Assembly: GCA_029863065.1 (NCBI GenBank)
Contig: JAOTWE010000004.1
Span: 1-35,417 of the forward strand
DNA: 35,417 nt
Direction: 5' to 3'
Origin: Betaproteobacteria bacterium
GTDB taxonomy: Bacteria; Pseudomonadota; Gammaproteobacteria; Burkholderiales; SG8-39
A program made the translations under genes and the position numbers. Shown here one piece after another: positions 8,193-14,360 of the stretch. The notes below the pieces were generated by a model. The model ran no database searches. It saw nothing but the letters and a program-made list of their open reading frames with translations, and had not been told where the DNA came from. Each line of letters opens with the position of its first letter. Position 1 is the stretch's first letter.

Positions 8193-8396
8193 ATGGCAAC
8201 AGGAACAGTCAAGTGGTTCAACGACGCGAAGGGCTTTGGCTTCATCACCCCGGACGGCGGCGGCAAGGACCTGTTCGCGCATTTTTCCGCGATCCAGGGT
8301 TCGGGCTTCAAGAGCCTGAAGGACGGCCAGAAGGTCTCTTTCGACGTCACCACGGGACCGAAAGGCGACCAGGCGACGAACATCAAGCCGATGTAG
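8193..8396 (+). CDS. Cold-shock protein (CspA family)
   Basis: A 67-residue single cold-shock domain that binds single-stranded RNA/DNA and acts as an RNA chaperone in the cytoplasm. RNP1 'KGFGFI' (13-18) and RNP2-like '[10 protein letters not shown]' (25-34, with F in place of the usual V/H order) are intact, and it begins with the standard '[11 protein letters not shown]'. GAGAGG precedes the ATG at 8193; the in-frame extension upstream to 8130 is leader sequence and is rejected. It is monocistronic, with a strong promoter upstream and a rho-independent terminator downstream. The csp paralogue letter cannot be assigned from one copy. Confidence 0.97.
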   Translation: MATGTVKWFNDAKGFGFITPDGGGKDLFAHFSAIQGSGFKSLKDGQKVSFDVTTGPKGDQATNIKPM

Positions 8397-8400
8397 TGCC

Positions 8401-8427
8401 GTAGGGTGGGCCATCGGCCCACCGTAC
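8401..8427. repeat. Intergenic palindrome, copy 1 (GGGTGGGCC type)
   Basis: GTAGGGTGGGCC (8401-8412) and GGCCCACCGTAC (8416-8427) form a 12-bp inverted repeat with one mismatch and a 3-nt loop, directly after the cold-shock stop codon. A closely similar copy lies at 21411-21431, ahead of the transaldolase gene. This is a REP-like dispersed element by appearance. Confidence 0.6.
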
Positions 8428-8432
8428 AGACG

Positions 8433-8458
8433 AAAGGCCCGCGCGAGCGGGCCTTTTT
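8433..8458 (+). terminator. Rho-independent terminator of the cold-shock gene
   Basis: Perfect 10-bp stem AAAGGCCCGC (8433-8442) and GCGGGCCTTT (8447-8456), GCGA loop, then TT-A-TTTT. It also lies just past the stop of the reductase gene on the other strand, and the A-run on the left arm makes it likely to work in both directions. Confidence 0.9.
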
Positions 8459-8462
8459 ATTT

Positions 8463-9443
8463 TCAGGCCAGGCCTTTGGCCCGCGCCTTGTGGGCGGCGA
8501 GCGCCGCCAGGGCTTCGAGCGCCGGCGCCGCCACGCCGGCGGCGCGCGCGAACCAGAGCGGCGCCATGAGGATGGCGTCGATCTCCATCGGCCGGCCGCG
8601 CTCGTAGTCCTGCAGCATCGACGTCTTGTGCTGCGGGCCGCCGGACTGGTGCGGCGGCGGCAGCGGTGCACCCTCGGTGTCGACGCCGTGCGCCTGCGCC
8701 ACCCTTTTGGCCTCGTCGTGCACGCGCCGCCGCAGCTCGGCGAGTGCCGGGTCGGCCATCGCCTCCTTCACCGACTCGCCGGTCACGACGCCGATCGCCG
8801 AGCTGCCGACGTTGATGAGGAGCTTCGCCCAGACGGAGCGGCGGATATCGGTTTCGACCGGCGCCTGGATTTCGGCCTGCTCGAGCGCCGCGCGCAATGC
8901 GGCAACACGGCCGGAGGCTTTGCCGTCGGGCTCGCCCAGCACCAGCACGTTGCGCTGCGGTGCGTTGTTGCGCACCACCCCAGGCTCGACCACTTCGTTG
9001 GCCGAGTAGATCACCCCGCCGATCACCCTGTGGGGCGCCACCGCACGCGCCAGCGCCCCGCCCGGGTCGAGCCGCTGCAGCTCGGCCGGTGGTGGCGGCC
9101 GGCCAGCGAGCCCCTGCGCGTACCACCAGGGAATGCCGTTCTGCGCGAAAACCACGCCCGTGTCGGGTCCGAGCAGCGGACCGATGCCGGCCGCGAGCGC
9201 GCCGAGGCCGGTGGCTTTCAGCGCCACGAGCACGCAGTCCACGCGGCCGAGGTCCGCCGCGTGCTCCGCCGCGTGCACCCGCGCCACGATGCGCCGCTCG
9301 CCCTTGAGCAGGGTGAGGCCGTTGCGGCGCATCGCCACGAGGTGCGCGCCGCGCGCGACGACCGACACGTCGTGCCCCGCGGCCGCCAGTTGCGCAGCAA
9401 AATGACCGCCCACCGCGCCGGCGCCGAATACGCAGATTTTCAC
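8463..9443 (-). CDS. panE: 2-dehydropantoate 2-reductase family protein
   Basis: A 326-residue NADPH-dependent ketopantoate reductase (ApbA/PanE family), which makes pantoate for coenzyme A synthesis. The N-terminal Rossmann motif 'FGAGAVGGHFA' is present, then 'VVARGAHL' after strand 2. The catalytic region has 'VWAKLLINVGSSAIGVVTGES' (proton-donating lysine) and 'HKTSMLQDYERGRPMEID' (substrate-binding K/S and catalytic D/E), all at family spacing. Several paralogues of this family exist in many betaproteobacteria and act on other 2-oxoacids, so pantoate synthesis is likely but not proven. It is divergent from the cupin gene, with only 25 nt between the two starts, so promoters must overlap. 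Confidence 0.87.
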   Translation of the reverse strand: MKICVFGAGAVGGHFAAQLAAAGHDVSVVARGAHLVAMRRNGLTLLKGERRIVARVHAAEHAADLGRVDCVLVALKATGLGALAAGIGPLLGPDTGVVFAQNGIPWWYAQGLAGRPPPPAELQRLDPGGALARAVAPHRVIGGVIYSANEVVEPGVVRNNAPQRNVLVLGEPDGKASGRVAALRAALEQAEIQAPVETDIRRSVWAKLLINVGSSAIGVVTGESVKEAMADPALAELRRRVHDEAKRVAQAHGVDTEGAPLPPPHQSGGPQHKTSMLQDYERGRPMEIDAILMAPLWFARAAGVAAPALEALAALAAHKARAKGLA

Positions 9444-9468
9444 GCCGCCTCTCCGTTAAAGTGTCGCC

Positions 9469-9852
9469 ATGCGCACATTCGTCAAAGTGGTGCTGTTCAC
9501 GGATCGCGACGGCCGCGCCCGCTTCCGCGAGGAAGAAGTGCTGCTCACCGAGGGCACGCCGCAGACCCTGCTTTCCCCAGTGTACCCGGGCGCGGGTTAC
9601 CAGCTGCGGCGCAGTCCCGTGGGCTTTCGCAGCGACTGGCACTGCACGCCGGCTCCGCAGTGGGTGTTCATCCTCGAGGGCGAGATGGAGATCGGGCTGC
9701 GCGACGGCGGCGCTCGCGTCTTCAAGCCCGGCGAACATTTCTATTCGGCGGACACGCTGCCCGCCGGCGAGACCTTCGATGCCGCGGTGCACGGCCACTG
9801 GAGCGCGCAGCGCGGGCCGCAGCCGCTGGTGACGCTTTTCGTCAGGAACTGA
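9469..9852 (+). CDS. Small cupin-fold protein
   Basis: A 127-residue protein with one cupin barrel. Cupin motif 1 is seen as 'DWHCTPAPQWVFILEGEMEIG' spread over residues 47-67, and motif 2 as 'FKPGEHFYSADTLPAG' near 84-99. The motif-1 H-x-H pair is incomplete (H-C-T), so metal binding may be altered. No specific function is recognised; stand-alone cupins of this size are dioxygenase-like, isomerase-like or ligand-sensing. The next gene starts 27 nt downstream in the same direction, so the two may be co-transcribed. Confidence 0.8.
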   Translation: MRTFVKVVLFTDRDGRARFREEEVLLTEGTPQTLLSPVYPGAGYQLRRSPVGFRSDWHCTPAPQWVFILEGEMEIGLRDGGARVFKPGEHFYSADTLPAGETFDAAVHGHWSAQRGPQPLVTLFVRN

Positions 9853-9879
9853 GGCGCGCAAGCGCCTATAGTCTGCCGC

Positions 9880-10659
9880 ATGGCCGGTCACATCTATCGC
9901 CTGTCCACATCGGGGCGTCGCGCGTGGGAAAAAGAGGACCACGCGGTGCCCGCTGCCTACCGGCGCATCCTCGGCATGCTCGACACCGAGATGCACGCCG
10001 ACGTGCTGCGCGGCTACCTGCGCCGCTATTCCAACCAGCTGATCCTCGAGTGGCTGGCCGAGCTCGAGGAGCTCGGCCTGGTCGAATCGCGCGCGGACGA
10101 GGCGGTGCACGACCTCGATTTCACCGGCGGCTTCAAGCTGCCGCAGCTGATCGCCGAGGACCGGGCGCGGCTCGCGCGGGACGCGCAGGCCGCCGACAGC
10201 GCGCTTACGCGCAAGGGCGTGTACCTCGCGACCGAGCGCATCAAGAACCGGCCACCCTCGAGCAAGGCGCCCGCGGAGACCGTGGTGCTGATCGTCGAGG
10301 ACGACCCCGACCAGCTGGCGCTCGCGCAGCTGCGGGTGAAACTGGCGGGATTCGCGTCGCGCGCCGCGGATTCGGCCGGCGCGCTGCAGGAATCGTTGAA
10401 CAGGTACGAGGCGCCCGACCTGCTGCTGCTCGATATCCTGCTGCCGGACGGCGACGGCTTCGATATCCTCGCCGGCCTGCGCAGCCACCCGACGCACGCC
10501 CTATTACCCGTCGTCATGCTGACCGTGAAGGACGATCCGACGGACGTCCAGCGCGGGCTCGGCCTGGGCGCCGACGGCTACGTCACCAAGCCCTACAGCA
10601 AGAAGATGCTCGAGGAAGTGCTCTGGCAGGTGCTGCGGCTGGACGAGCCCGGCGCGTGA
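9880..10659 (+). CDS. Response regulator with C-terminal receiver and N-terminal helical/winged-helix-like domain
   Basis: A 259-residue protein with reversed architecture. Residues 1-125 form a helix-rich region ('ILGMLDTEMHADVLRGYL', 'ILEWLAELEELGLVESR') that looks like a winged-helix helix pair, followed by a P/S/K linker. The receiver (about 134-255) is complete: E140-D141-D142, phospho-acceptor D185 in 'LLLLDILLPDGDGF', T215 and K237 in 'VTKPYSKKML'. It should be phosphorylated by a histidine kinase, none of which is encoded nearby. Its N-terminal family is not recognised with certainty. The gene converges on the methyltransferase gene, with 50 nt between the stops. Confidence 0.82.
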   Translation: MAGHIYRLSTSGRRAWEKEDHAVPAAYRRILGMLDTEMHADVLRGYLRRYSNQLILEWLAELEELGLVESRADEAVHDLDFTGGFKLPQLIAEDRARLARDAQAADSALTRKGVYLATERIKNRPPSSKAPAETVVLIVEDDPDQLALAQLRVKLAGFASRAADSAGALQESLNRYEAPDLLLLDILLPDGDGFDILAGLRSHPTHALLPVVMLTVKDDPTDVQRGLGLGADGYVTKPYSKKMLEEVLWQVLRLDEPGA

Positions 10660-10709
10660 TCAGGTCCTGAGGCTTACCCGCGGCGGCATGCCGCCCTTCG
10701 GCATCAGCG

Positions 10710-11333
10710 TCACGCGCGCCAGCTGCTCGCCAGCCAGGGCTGCGATTCGCGCGGCAGTCCGGCAGGGCGGTAGTAGTGGTTCAACTCGGCGAACCCGGCG
10801 CCGGCGGCGAATGCCCGCCACGTTTCCCAGTCGAGGAACGCGCCGTAGCGGCCGCGGTTCCAGCCCTCCTCGTTGCCGCCGTGCGGGTTCGAGCAGAAGA
10901 GCACGCCGCGCGGCTTGAGGGCGCGCTTCAGTTCCCGCAGCACACGCGGCAGCTCCTGGGTGGGCACGTGAAAGAGCGAGGCGTTGGCGAAGATGCCGTC
11001 GAAGCTCGCCGGCGGCAGATCGAGCGCGAGGAAATCCTGTTCCAGCACCTCGCAGCCGGTTGCCGCGCGCGCCATGCCGGCAAACGCGGGCAGCCCTTCG
11101 AGGCCGACCGGCGCATGCCCCAGGTCCTTGAACGTCTTCAGATCCCTGCCCGGCCCGCAGCCCAGATCGAGTATGCGAAACGGCGGCGCGCCCTCGATGT
11201 GGCGCAGCAATTCGGCGACGTTCTGGCTGACGTCGTGGTCCTTCGTGCCGCGCCGGAAATCGTCCACGCGCTGGCCGTAGTGCGCCAGCGTCGCCGACGT
11301 GATTTGTTCCAGGTCGTGCCGACCGAGCTTCAT
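10710..11333 (-). CDS. Class I SAM-dependent methyltransferase
   Basis: A 207-residue Rossmann-fold methyltransferase. Motif I is 'ILDLGCGPGRDLKTF' (about 54-68), motif II acidic residue lies in 'PVGLEGLPAFAGMA', and motif IV is 'FDGIFANASLFHVP', typical of the UbiE/Methyltransf_11-type group. The substrate is unknown. The ATG at 11333 (product MKLGRHDLEQ) is chosen over a TTG 36 nt upstream, which would overlap the probable promoter of the adjacent small gene. It is divergent from the 33-codon gene at 11381. Confidence 0.85.
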   Translation of the reverse strand: MKLGRHDLEQITSATLAHYGQRVDDFRRGTKDHDVSQNVAELLRHIEGAPPFRILDLGCGPGRDLKTFKDLGHAPVGLEGLPAFAGMARAATGCEVLEQDFLALDLPPASFDGIFANASLFHVPTQELPRVLRELKRALKPRGVLFCSNPHGGNEEGWNRGRYGAFLDWETWRAFAAGAGFAELNHYYRPAGLPRESQPWLASSWRA

Positions 11334-11380
11334 GCGGCGCCCATCTGGCGGATAATGCGCCACTGACAAGGAGTACTCGA

Positions 11381-11482
11381 ATGCCCAAGGGAACGCAGCG
11401 CAGCAACCGCGAGAAGAAGAAGCCCAAGCAGCCCGTGAAGCCCGTCGCGCCGGCCAAGCCGGGGCGCCTGCCCTGGAAGTAA
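11381..11482 (+). CDS. Small basic protein, 33 residues
   Basis: This short gene has an excellent ribosome binding site, AAGGAG at 11368-11373, 7 nt before the ATG, and ends at TAA 11480-11482 ahead of a hairpin terminator. The product begins MPKGTQRSNREKKKPKQ and ends GRLPWK; it is lysine/proline rich and probably disordered and nucleic-acid or ribosome associated. The 'QRSNRE-KKPK' core resembles small uncharacterised proteins I have seen annotated in betaproteobacteria, from memory only. Function unknown. Confidence 0.7.
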   Translation: MPKGTQRSNREKKKPKQPVKPVAPAKPGRLPWK

Positions 11483-11497
11483 GCCCCTGAAATGAAA

Positions 11498-11530
11498 CGC
11501 CCCGGTCGGTATCCCGCCCGGGGCGCTTTT
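11498..11530. terminator. Bidirectional hairpin terminator between two small genes
   Basis: CGCCCCGG (11498-11505) pairs with CCGGGGCG (11518-11525). On plus it is followed by CTTTTCC, on minus by TTTC-ATTTC. It would end both the 33-residue gene (plus) and the 26-residue ORF (minus). Confidence 0.75.
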
Positions 11531-11556
11531 CCTGCTGTTAAGGCACGGCCGGCTTG

Positions 11557-11637
11557 TCAGCTGGCGATGCTCCCTTGACCGCGAAATGATCCGGTTGCGG
11601 AGTCCAGCCTGCCGGTGGTGCCTTGGTCGTCTCTCAC
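11557..11637 (-). CDS. Putative 26-residue microprotein
   Basis: A GTG at 11635-11637 opens an ORF of 26 codons ending in TGA at 11557-11559. The product begins MRDDQGTTGRLDSATG and ends GSIAS; it is polar, with no membrane segment. The main evidence is translational: AAAGGAGGTGAT lies immediately upstream (11641-11652 on the complement), which is an almost complete match to the 16S anti-Shine-Dalgarno, 7 nt from the GTG. A promoter-like element lies at 11670-11699 and a hairpin terminator at 11498-11525. It could alternatively be a small RNA rather than a coding gene. Function unknown. Confidence 0.5.
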   Translation of the reverse strand: MRDDQGTTGRLDSATGSFRGQGSIAS

Positions 11638-11644
11638 TGGATCA

Positions 11645-11699
11645 CCTCCTTTCGTGGTTGCCAGCCTGCAGTGTAGCAGGACAGAATTCCCCCCATGAA
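11645..11699 (-). promoter_or_regulatory. Promoter and very strong ribosome binding site of the 26-codon ORF
   Basis: On the minus strand, TTCATG (11694-11699) and TACACT (11670-11675) are 18 nt apart, with TGC before the -10 (extended -10). The expected transcript start is near 11663, giving a short leader that is mostly the AAAGGAGG site at 11645-11652. The -35 overlaps the start codon of the divergent 54-residue gene. Confidence 0.45.
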
Positions 11700-11859
11700 C
11701 ATGTCCTCCGAAGAAGTGAAGCAGTTCTGGCGCGGCTACTGCGAACGCCGGAAGGTGGCGAAGGACGTCGTCGCGAAGGGCGAGGCGGAGATCGACAAGG
11801 ATCCTGAGTTCTGGGCCGACCAGACGATGGACCAGCTACTGGCGCTGGTCACGCGCTGA
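11695..11859 (+). CDS. Small conserved-looking protein, 54 residues
   Basis: An ORF from ATG 11695 (a second ATG lies at 11701) to TGA 11857-11859. The product begins MNMSSEEVKQFWRGYCERRK and continues with 'GEAEIDKDPEFWADQTMDQLL'; it is a mixed-charge, helix-forming cytoplasmic-type sequence with aromatic residues spaced like a real small protein. Upstream only a weak AGGA is visible. Its last 24 nt overlap the 3' end of the FecR-domain gene on the opposite strand. Not recognised as a named family. Confidence 0.6.
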   Translation: MNMSSEEVKQFWRGYCERRKVAKDVVAKGEAEIDKDPEFWADQTMDQLLALVTR

Positions 11860-12684
11860 GCGGCGGCGCTCGCGGCGCTCCTGGGCCTGCGGGCGCGGCG
11901 GCCGCTCGGCCTTGCGCAGCTCGCGGCGCGGCGCATCCTTCAGCGAGCGGTTGGGTTGCAGCTGCCGCCCGCCCCGCTCGCGCCTCAGAAATTCCCTTCG
12001 CGCCTGGCGGCGCTCGACGATCGTCTTGCGCGCGCCGCGCGCGCGTTCCACGAAGCGCCGTTCGAACCGTCCCGGCCTGAAGAAGGCCGGCACCGACGCG
12101 AGCAGCCGCGGCCGCGCGCCGCGCGCCCGCGCACGGAACACCGCGCGGTTCGCGGGCACTTCGACCACTCCATCCGGGCCCTGCATGAAAGCGCGGCCCT
12201 CGTTCACCTTGTCGTAGCTCCCCGGCTCGCCGCGCGGATCGCCATCGAGGAGGTGCGAGGGCTCGTGGTCGGTGCCGCGAACGCCGATGGTGACGAGCGG
12301 CGTGCGTATCTTGTAGTTCGAGCGGTTGTACTGTCCGATCCAGCCGGTGATCGACCGCAGCGCCCCCTTGGCGAGCTCGATCAGGCTGCGGTCGCCCTCG
12401 CCGCCGTCGGCGACGTACTCGGCGATCGTGATCTTGGAATTCTCGCGCACGATGAGGGAAGCCCCGTCGGCCATCTGCAGGTGGATTTCGCCGTTCGGGA
12501 AGGTCGTGACCGTGTCGCCCTCGAACACGTTTTCGCTGTTGACCGGCAGGCGGGTCTTGCGGTCCTTGCCTTCGAGCAGGACGTCGCCGTCGGTGAGCTC
12601 GATGGTGCCGGCGATGCGCGGGGCGATGTCCTGGGCCTGTGCGCTGGTGGCAAGCAAGGCTCCCACTAGCAGCGCGCGAATCAT
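11836..12684 (-). CDS. Secreted FecR-domain protein with a basic tail
   Basis: A 282-residue protein. The ATG at 12684 gives a clear signal peptide ('MIRALLVGALLATSAQA'), with AAGGGG upstream; the extra upstream codons to 12708 are not needed. Residues about 30-170 form a FecR-type beta domain ('VNSENVFEGDTVTTFPNGEIHLQMADG', 'RTPLVTIGVRGTDHE'), a fold seen in periplasmic FecR proteins and in stand-alone exported proteins of unknown role. The last ~95 residues are extraordinarily rich in arginine ('RRFVERARGARKTIVERRQ' and following), with no recognised fold. There is no adjacent FecI sigma factor or TonB receptor, so iron-sensing is unlikely. Divergent from selO. Confidence 0.82.
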   Translation of the reverse strand: MIRALLVGALLATSAQAQDIAPRIAGTIELTDGDVLLEGKDRKTRLPVNSENVFEGDTVTTFPNGEIHLQMADGASLIVRENSKITIAEYVADGGEGDRSLIELAKGALRSITGWIGQYNRSNYKIRTPLVTIGVRGTDHEPSHLLDGDPRGEPGSYDKVNEGRAFMQGPDGVVEVPANRAVFRARARGARPRLLASVPAFFRPGRFERRFVERARGARKTIVERRQARREFLRRERGGRQLQPNRSLKDAPRRELRKAERPPRPQAQERRERRRSARDQRQ

Positions 12685-12754
12685 GGCGTCACACCCCTTT
12701 CCTCGCAATGGTCGTTCGGAATGGTAGCAGCAGGAACTGCGCTAGCATCGGCGC

Positions 12755-14344
12755 ATGAATTCCGCATTGGCGCCTCGCGGCAGCGCGCTTCTCGAACTGA
12801 GCGACGCGCGGTTCGAGAATACCTTCGTGCGCGATTTGCCGGCCGATGCCGCGGCTTTGAACACCCGGCGGCTGGTGCTGAAGGCGAACTACACGCGGGT
12901 CGCGCCGACGGCGGTGGCGGCGCCGCGCCTGCTCGCCTGGTCCGATGCCCTGGGCCAACAGCTCGGGCTCGCCCGCCCGGCGGCCACCGGCCCCGGCACA
13001 GAGGTGCTGGCGGGCAACCGCGTCCTGCCGGGCATGGAGCCCTATGCGGCGCGCTACGGCGGCCACCAGTTCGGCGTCTGGGCGGGACAGCTCGGCGACG
13101 GGCGCGCCATCACCCTGGGCGAACTGATCGCGCGCGACGGCTCGCGGCAGGAATTGCAGCTGAAGGGCGCCGGCCTGACGCCCTATTCGCGCACCGCGGA
13201 CGGGCGCGCGGTGCTGCGCTCCTCGCTGCGCGAATTCCTGTGCAGCGAGGCGATGCATTTCCTGGGCGTGCCGACGACGCGCGCCCTGTCTTTGGTCGGC
13301 ACCGGCGAATCCGTGATCCGCGACATGTTCTACGACGGCAATCCGCAGGCCGAGCCCGGCGCGGTGGTGTGCCGCGTGGCGCCTTCGTTCCTGCGCTTCG
13401 GCAATTTCCAGATCCATGCCGCGCATGGCGAGGCCGAGGAACTGAAGCGGCTGGTGGACTACGTGATGCGCCGGCACTTCCCGGAAGCTGGTTCGTTGAC
13501 AGCGTGGTTCCACGAGATCTGCCGCCGGACCGCGGTCCTGATGTCGGACTGGATGCGCCTGGGCTTCGTGCACGGCGTCATGAACACCGACAACATGTGC
13601 GTGCTCGGCTTGACCATCGACTACGGCCCCTACGGCTGGCTCGAGGGCTACGACCCGATGTGGACGCCGAACACCACCGACGCCGAGGAGCGGCGCTACT
13701 GCTACGGCAATCAGCCGCAGATCGCGCTGTGGAACCTGGCGCGGTTCGCCGAGGCGCTGCTGCCTTTGATGCCCAAGGAGGATCTGGAAGCGGGGCTGGA
13801 ACTCTATGGCGACGTCTACCAGGAGAGCTTCGGCCGCGCTTTGGCGCAGAAGCTCGGCCTGGCGGCGCTCGATCAGGAAGGCGACGAGGATCTCCTCACT
13901 GGGCTGTTCGCGGTGCTGAATGGCGTGGAGACTGACTTCACGCTTTTCTTCCGCGGACTTTCTTCGGTTACTGAGTCTGGTGACGACGCGCAACTGGTCG
14001 CGCCGCTGCGGCGGTCGTTCTACGCAGAGACTCCGGCGGCGCACGTCGCGCGCCTGGCTGCGTGGCTGCGCCGGTATCTGGCGCGCGCTGCCCGCGATGG
14101 GGGATCTGCGGCCGCTCGGGCGCAGCGCATGAACGGCGTCAACCCGAAGTACGTTCCCAGGAACTACCTGGCGCAGCAGGCGATCGACTCGCTTGCCGAA
14201 GGCGATGCTGCCGTTCTGGAGCGGCTGATGAAAGTGCTGGAGCGGCCGTACGACGAGCTGCCGGAGAATGACGCTCTCGCCGAGCGCCGTCCGGAGTGGG
14301 CGCGGCACAAGGCCGGGTGCTCGGCGCTGTCCTGCAGTTCCTAG
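12755..14344 (+). CDS. selO: Protein adenylyltransferase SelO (YdiU family)
   Basis: A 529-residue pseudokinase-fold enzyme that transfers AMP to Ser/Thr/Tyr of target proteins in redox stress responses. Hallmarks: 'YGGHQFGVWAGQLGDGRAITLGE' region (101-123), 'ELQLKGAGLTPYSRTADGR' (133-151, with the ATP-contacting K137), 'HGVMNTDNM' (273-281, catalytic D279 and metal ligand N280) and 'TIDYGPYG' (D289). The protein ends in 'CSALSCSS', matching the conserved C-S-S end whose cysteine replaces the selenocysteine of animal SelO. The length is slightly above the E. coli protein. Divergent from the FecR gene; 70 nt separate the starts. Confidence 0.95.
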   Translation: MNSALAPRGSALLELSDARFENTFVRDLPADAAALNTRRLVLKANYTRVAPTAVAAPRLLAWSDALGQQLGLARPAATGPGTEVLAGNRVLPGMEPYAARYGGHQFGVWAGQLGDGRAITLGELIARDGSRQELQLKGAGLTPYSRTADGRAVLRSSLREFLCSEAMHFLGVPTTRALSLVGTGESVIRDMFYDGNPQAEPGAVVCRVAPSFLRFGNFQIHAAHGEAEELKRLVDYVMRRHFPEAGSLTAWFHEICRRTAVLMSDWMRLGFVHGVMNTDNMCVLGLTIDYGPYGWLEGYDPMWTPNTTDAEERRYCYGNQPQIALWNLARFAEALLPLMPKEDLEAGLELYGDVYQESFGRALAQKLGLAALDQEGDEDLLTGLFAVLNGVETDFTLFFRGLSSVTESGDDAQLVAPLRRSFYAETPAAHVARLAAWLRRYLARAARDGGSAAARAQRMNGVNPKYVPRNYLAQQAIDSLAEGDAAVLERLMKVLERPYDELPENDALAERRPEWARHKAGCSALSCSS

Positions 14345-14360
14345 AACCCGAGTCCCGGCT

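Noticed and set aside
8406-10670. A 754-residue plus-strand frame across the reductase, cupin and regulator region
   Set aside because: It covers genes with clear motifs in other frames and has no consistent protein features itself.
10682-10695. GGCGGCATGCCGCC palindrome between two convergent genes
   Set aside because: It may help termination but lacks a T-run and is short for a GC-rich genome, so no terminator is claimed.
11635-11655. CTGGATCACCTCCTTTC, identical to a 16S rRNA 3' end
   Set aside because: Considered as an rRNA fragment, but the flanks show no 16S helix 45 sequence, and on the minus strand it is better explained as a strong ribosome binding site.
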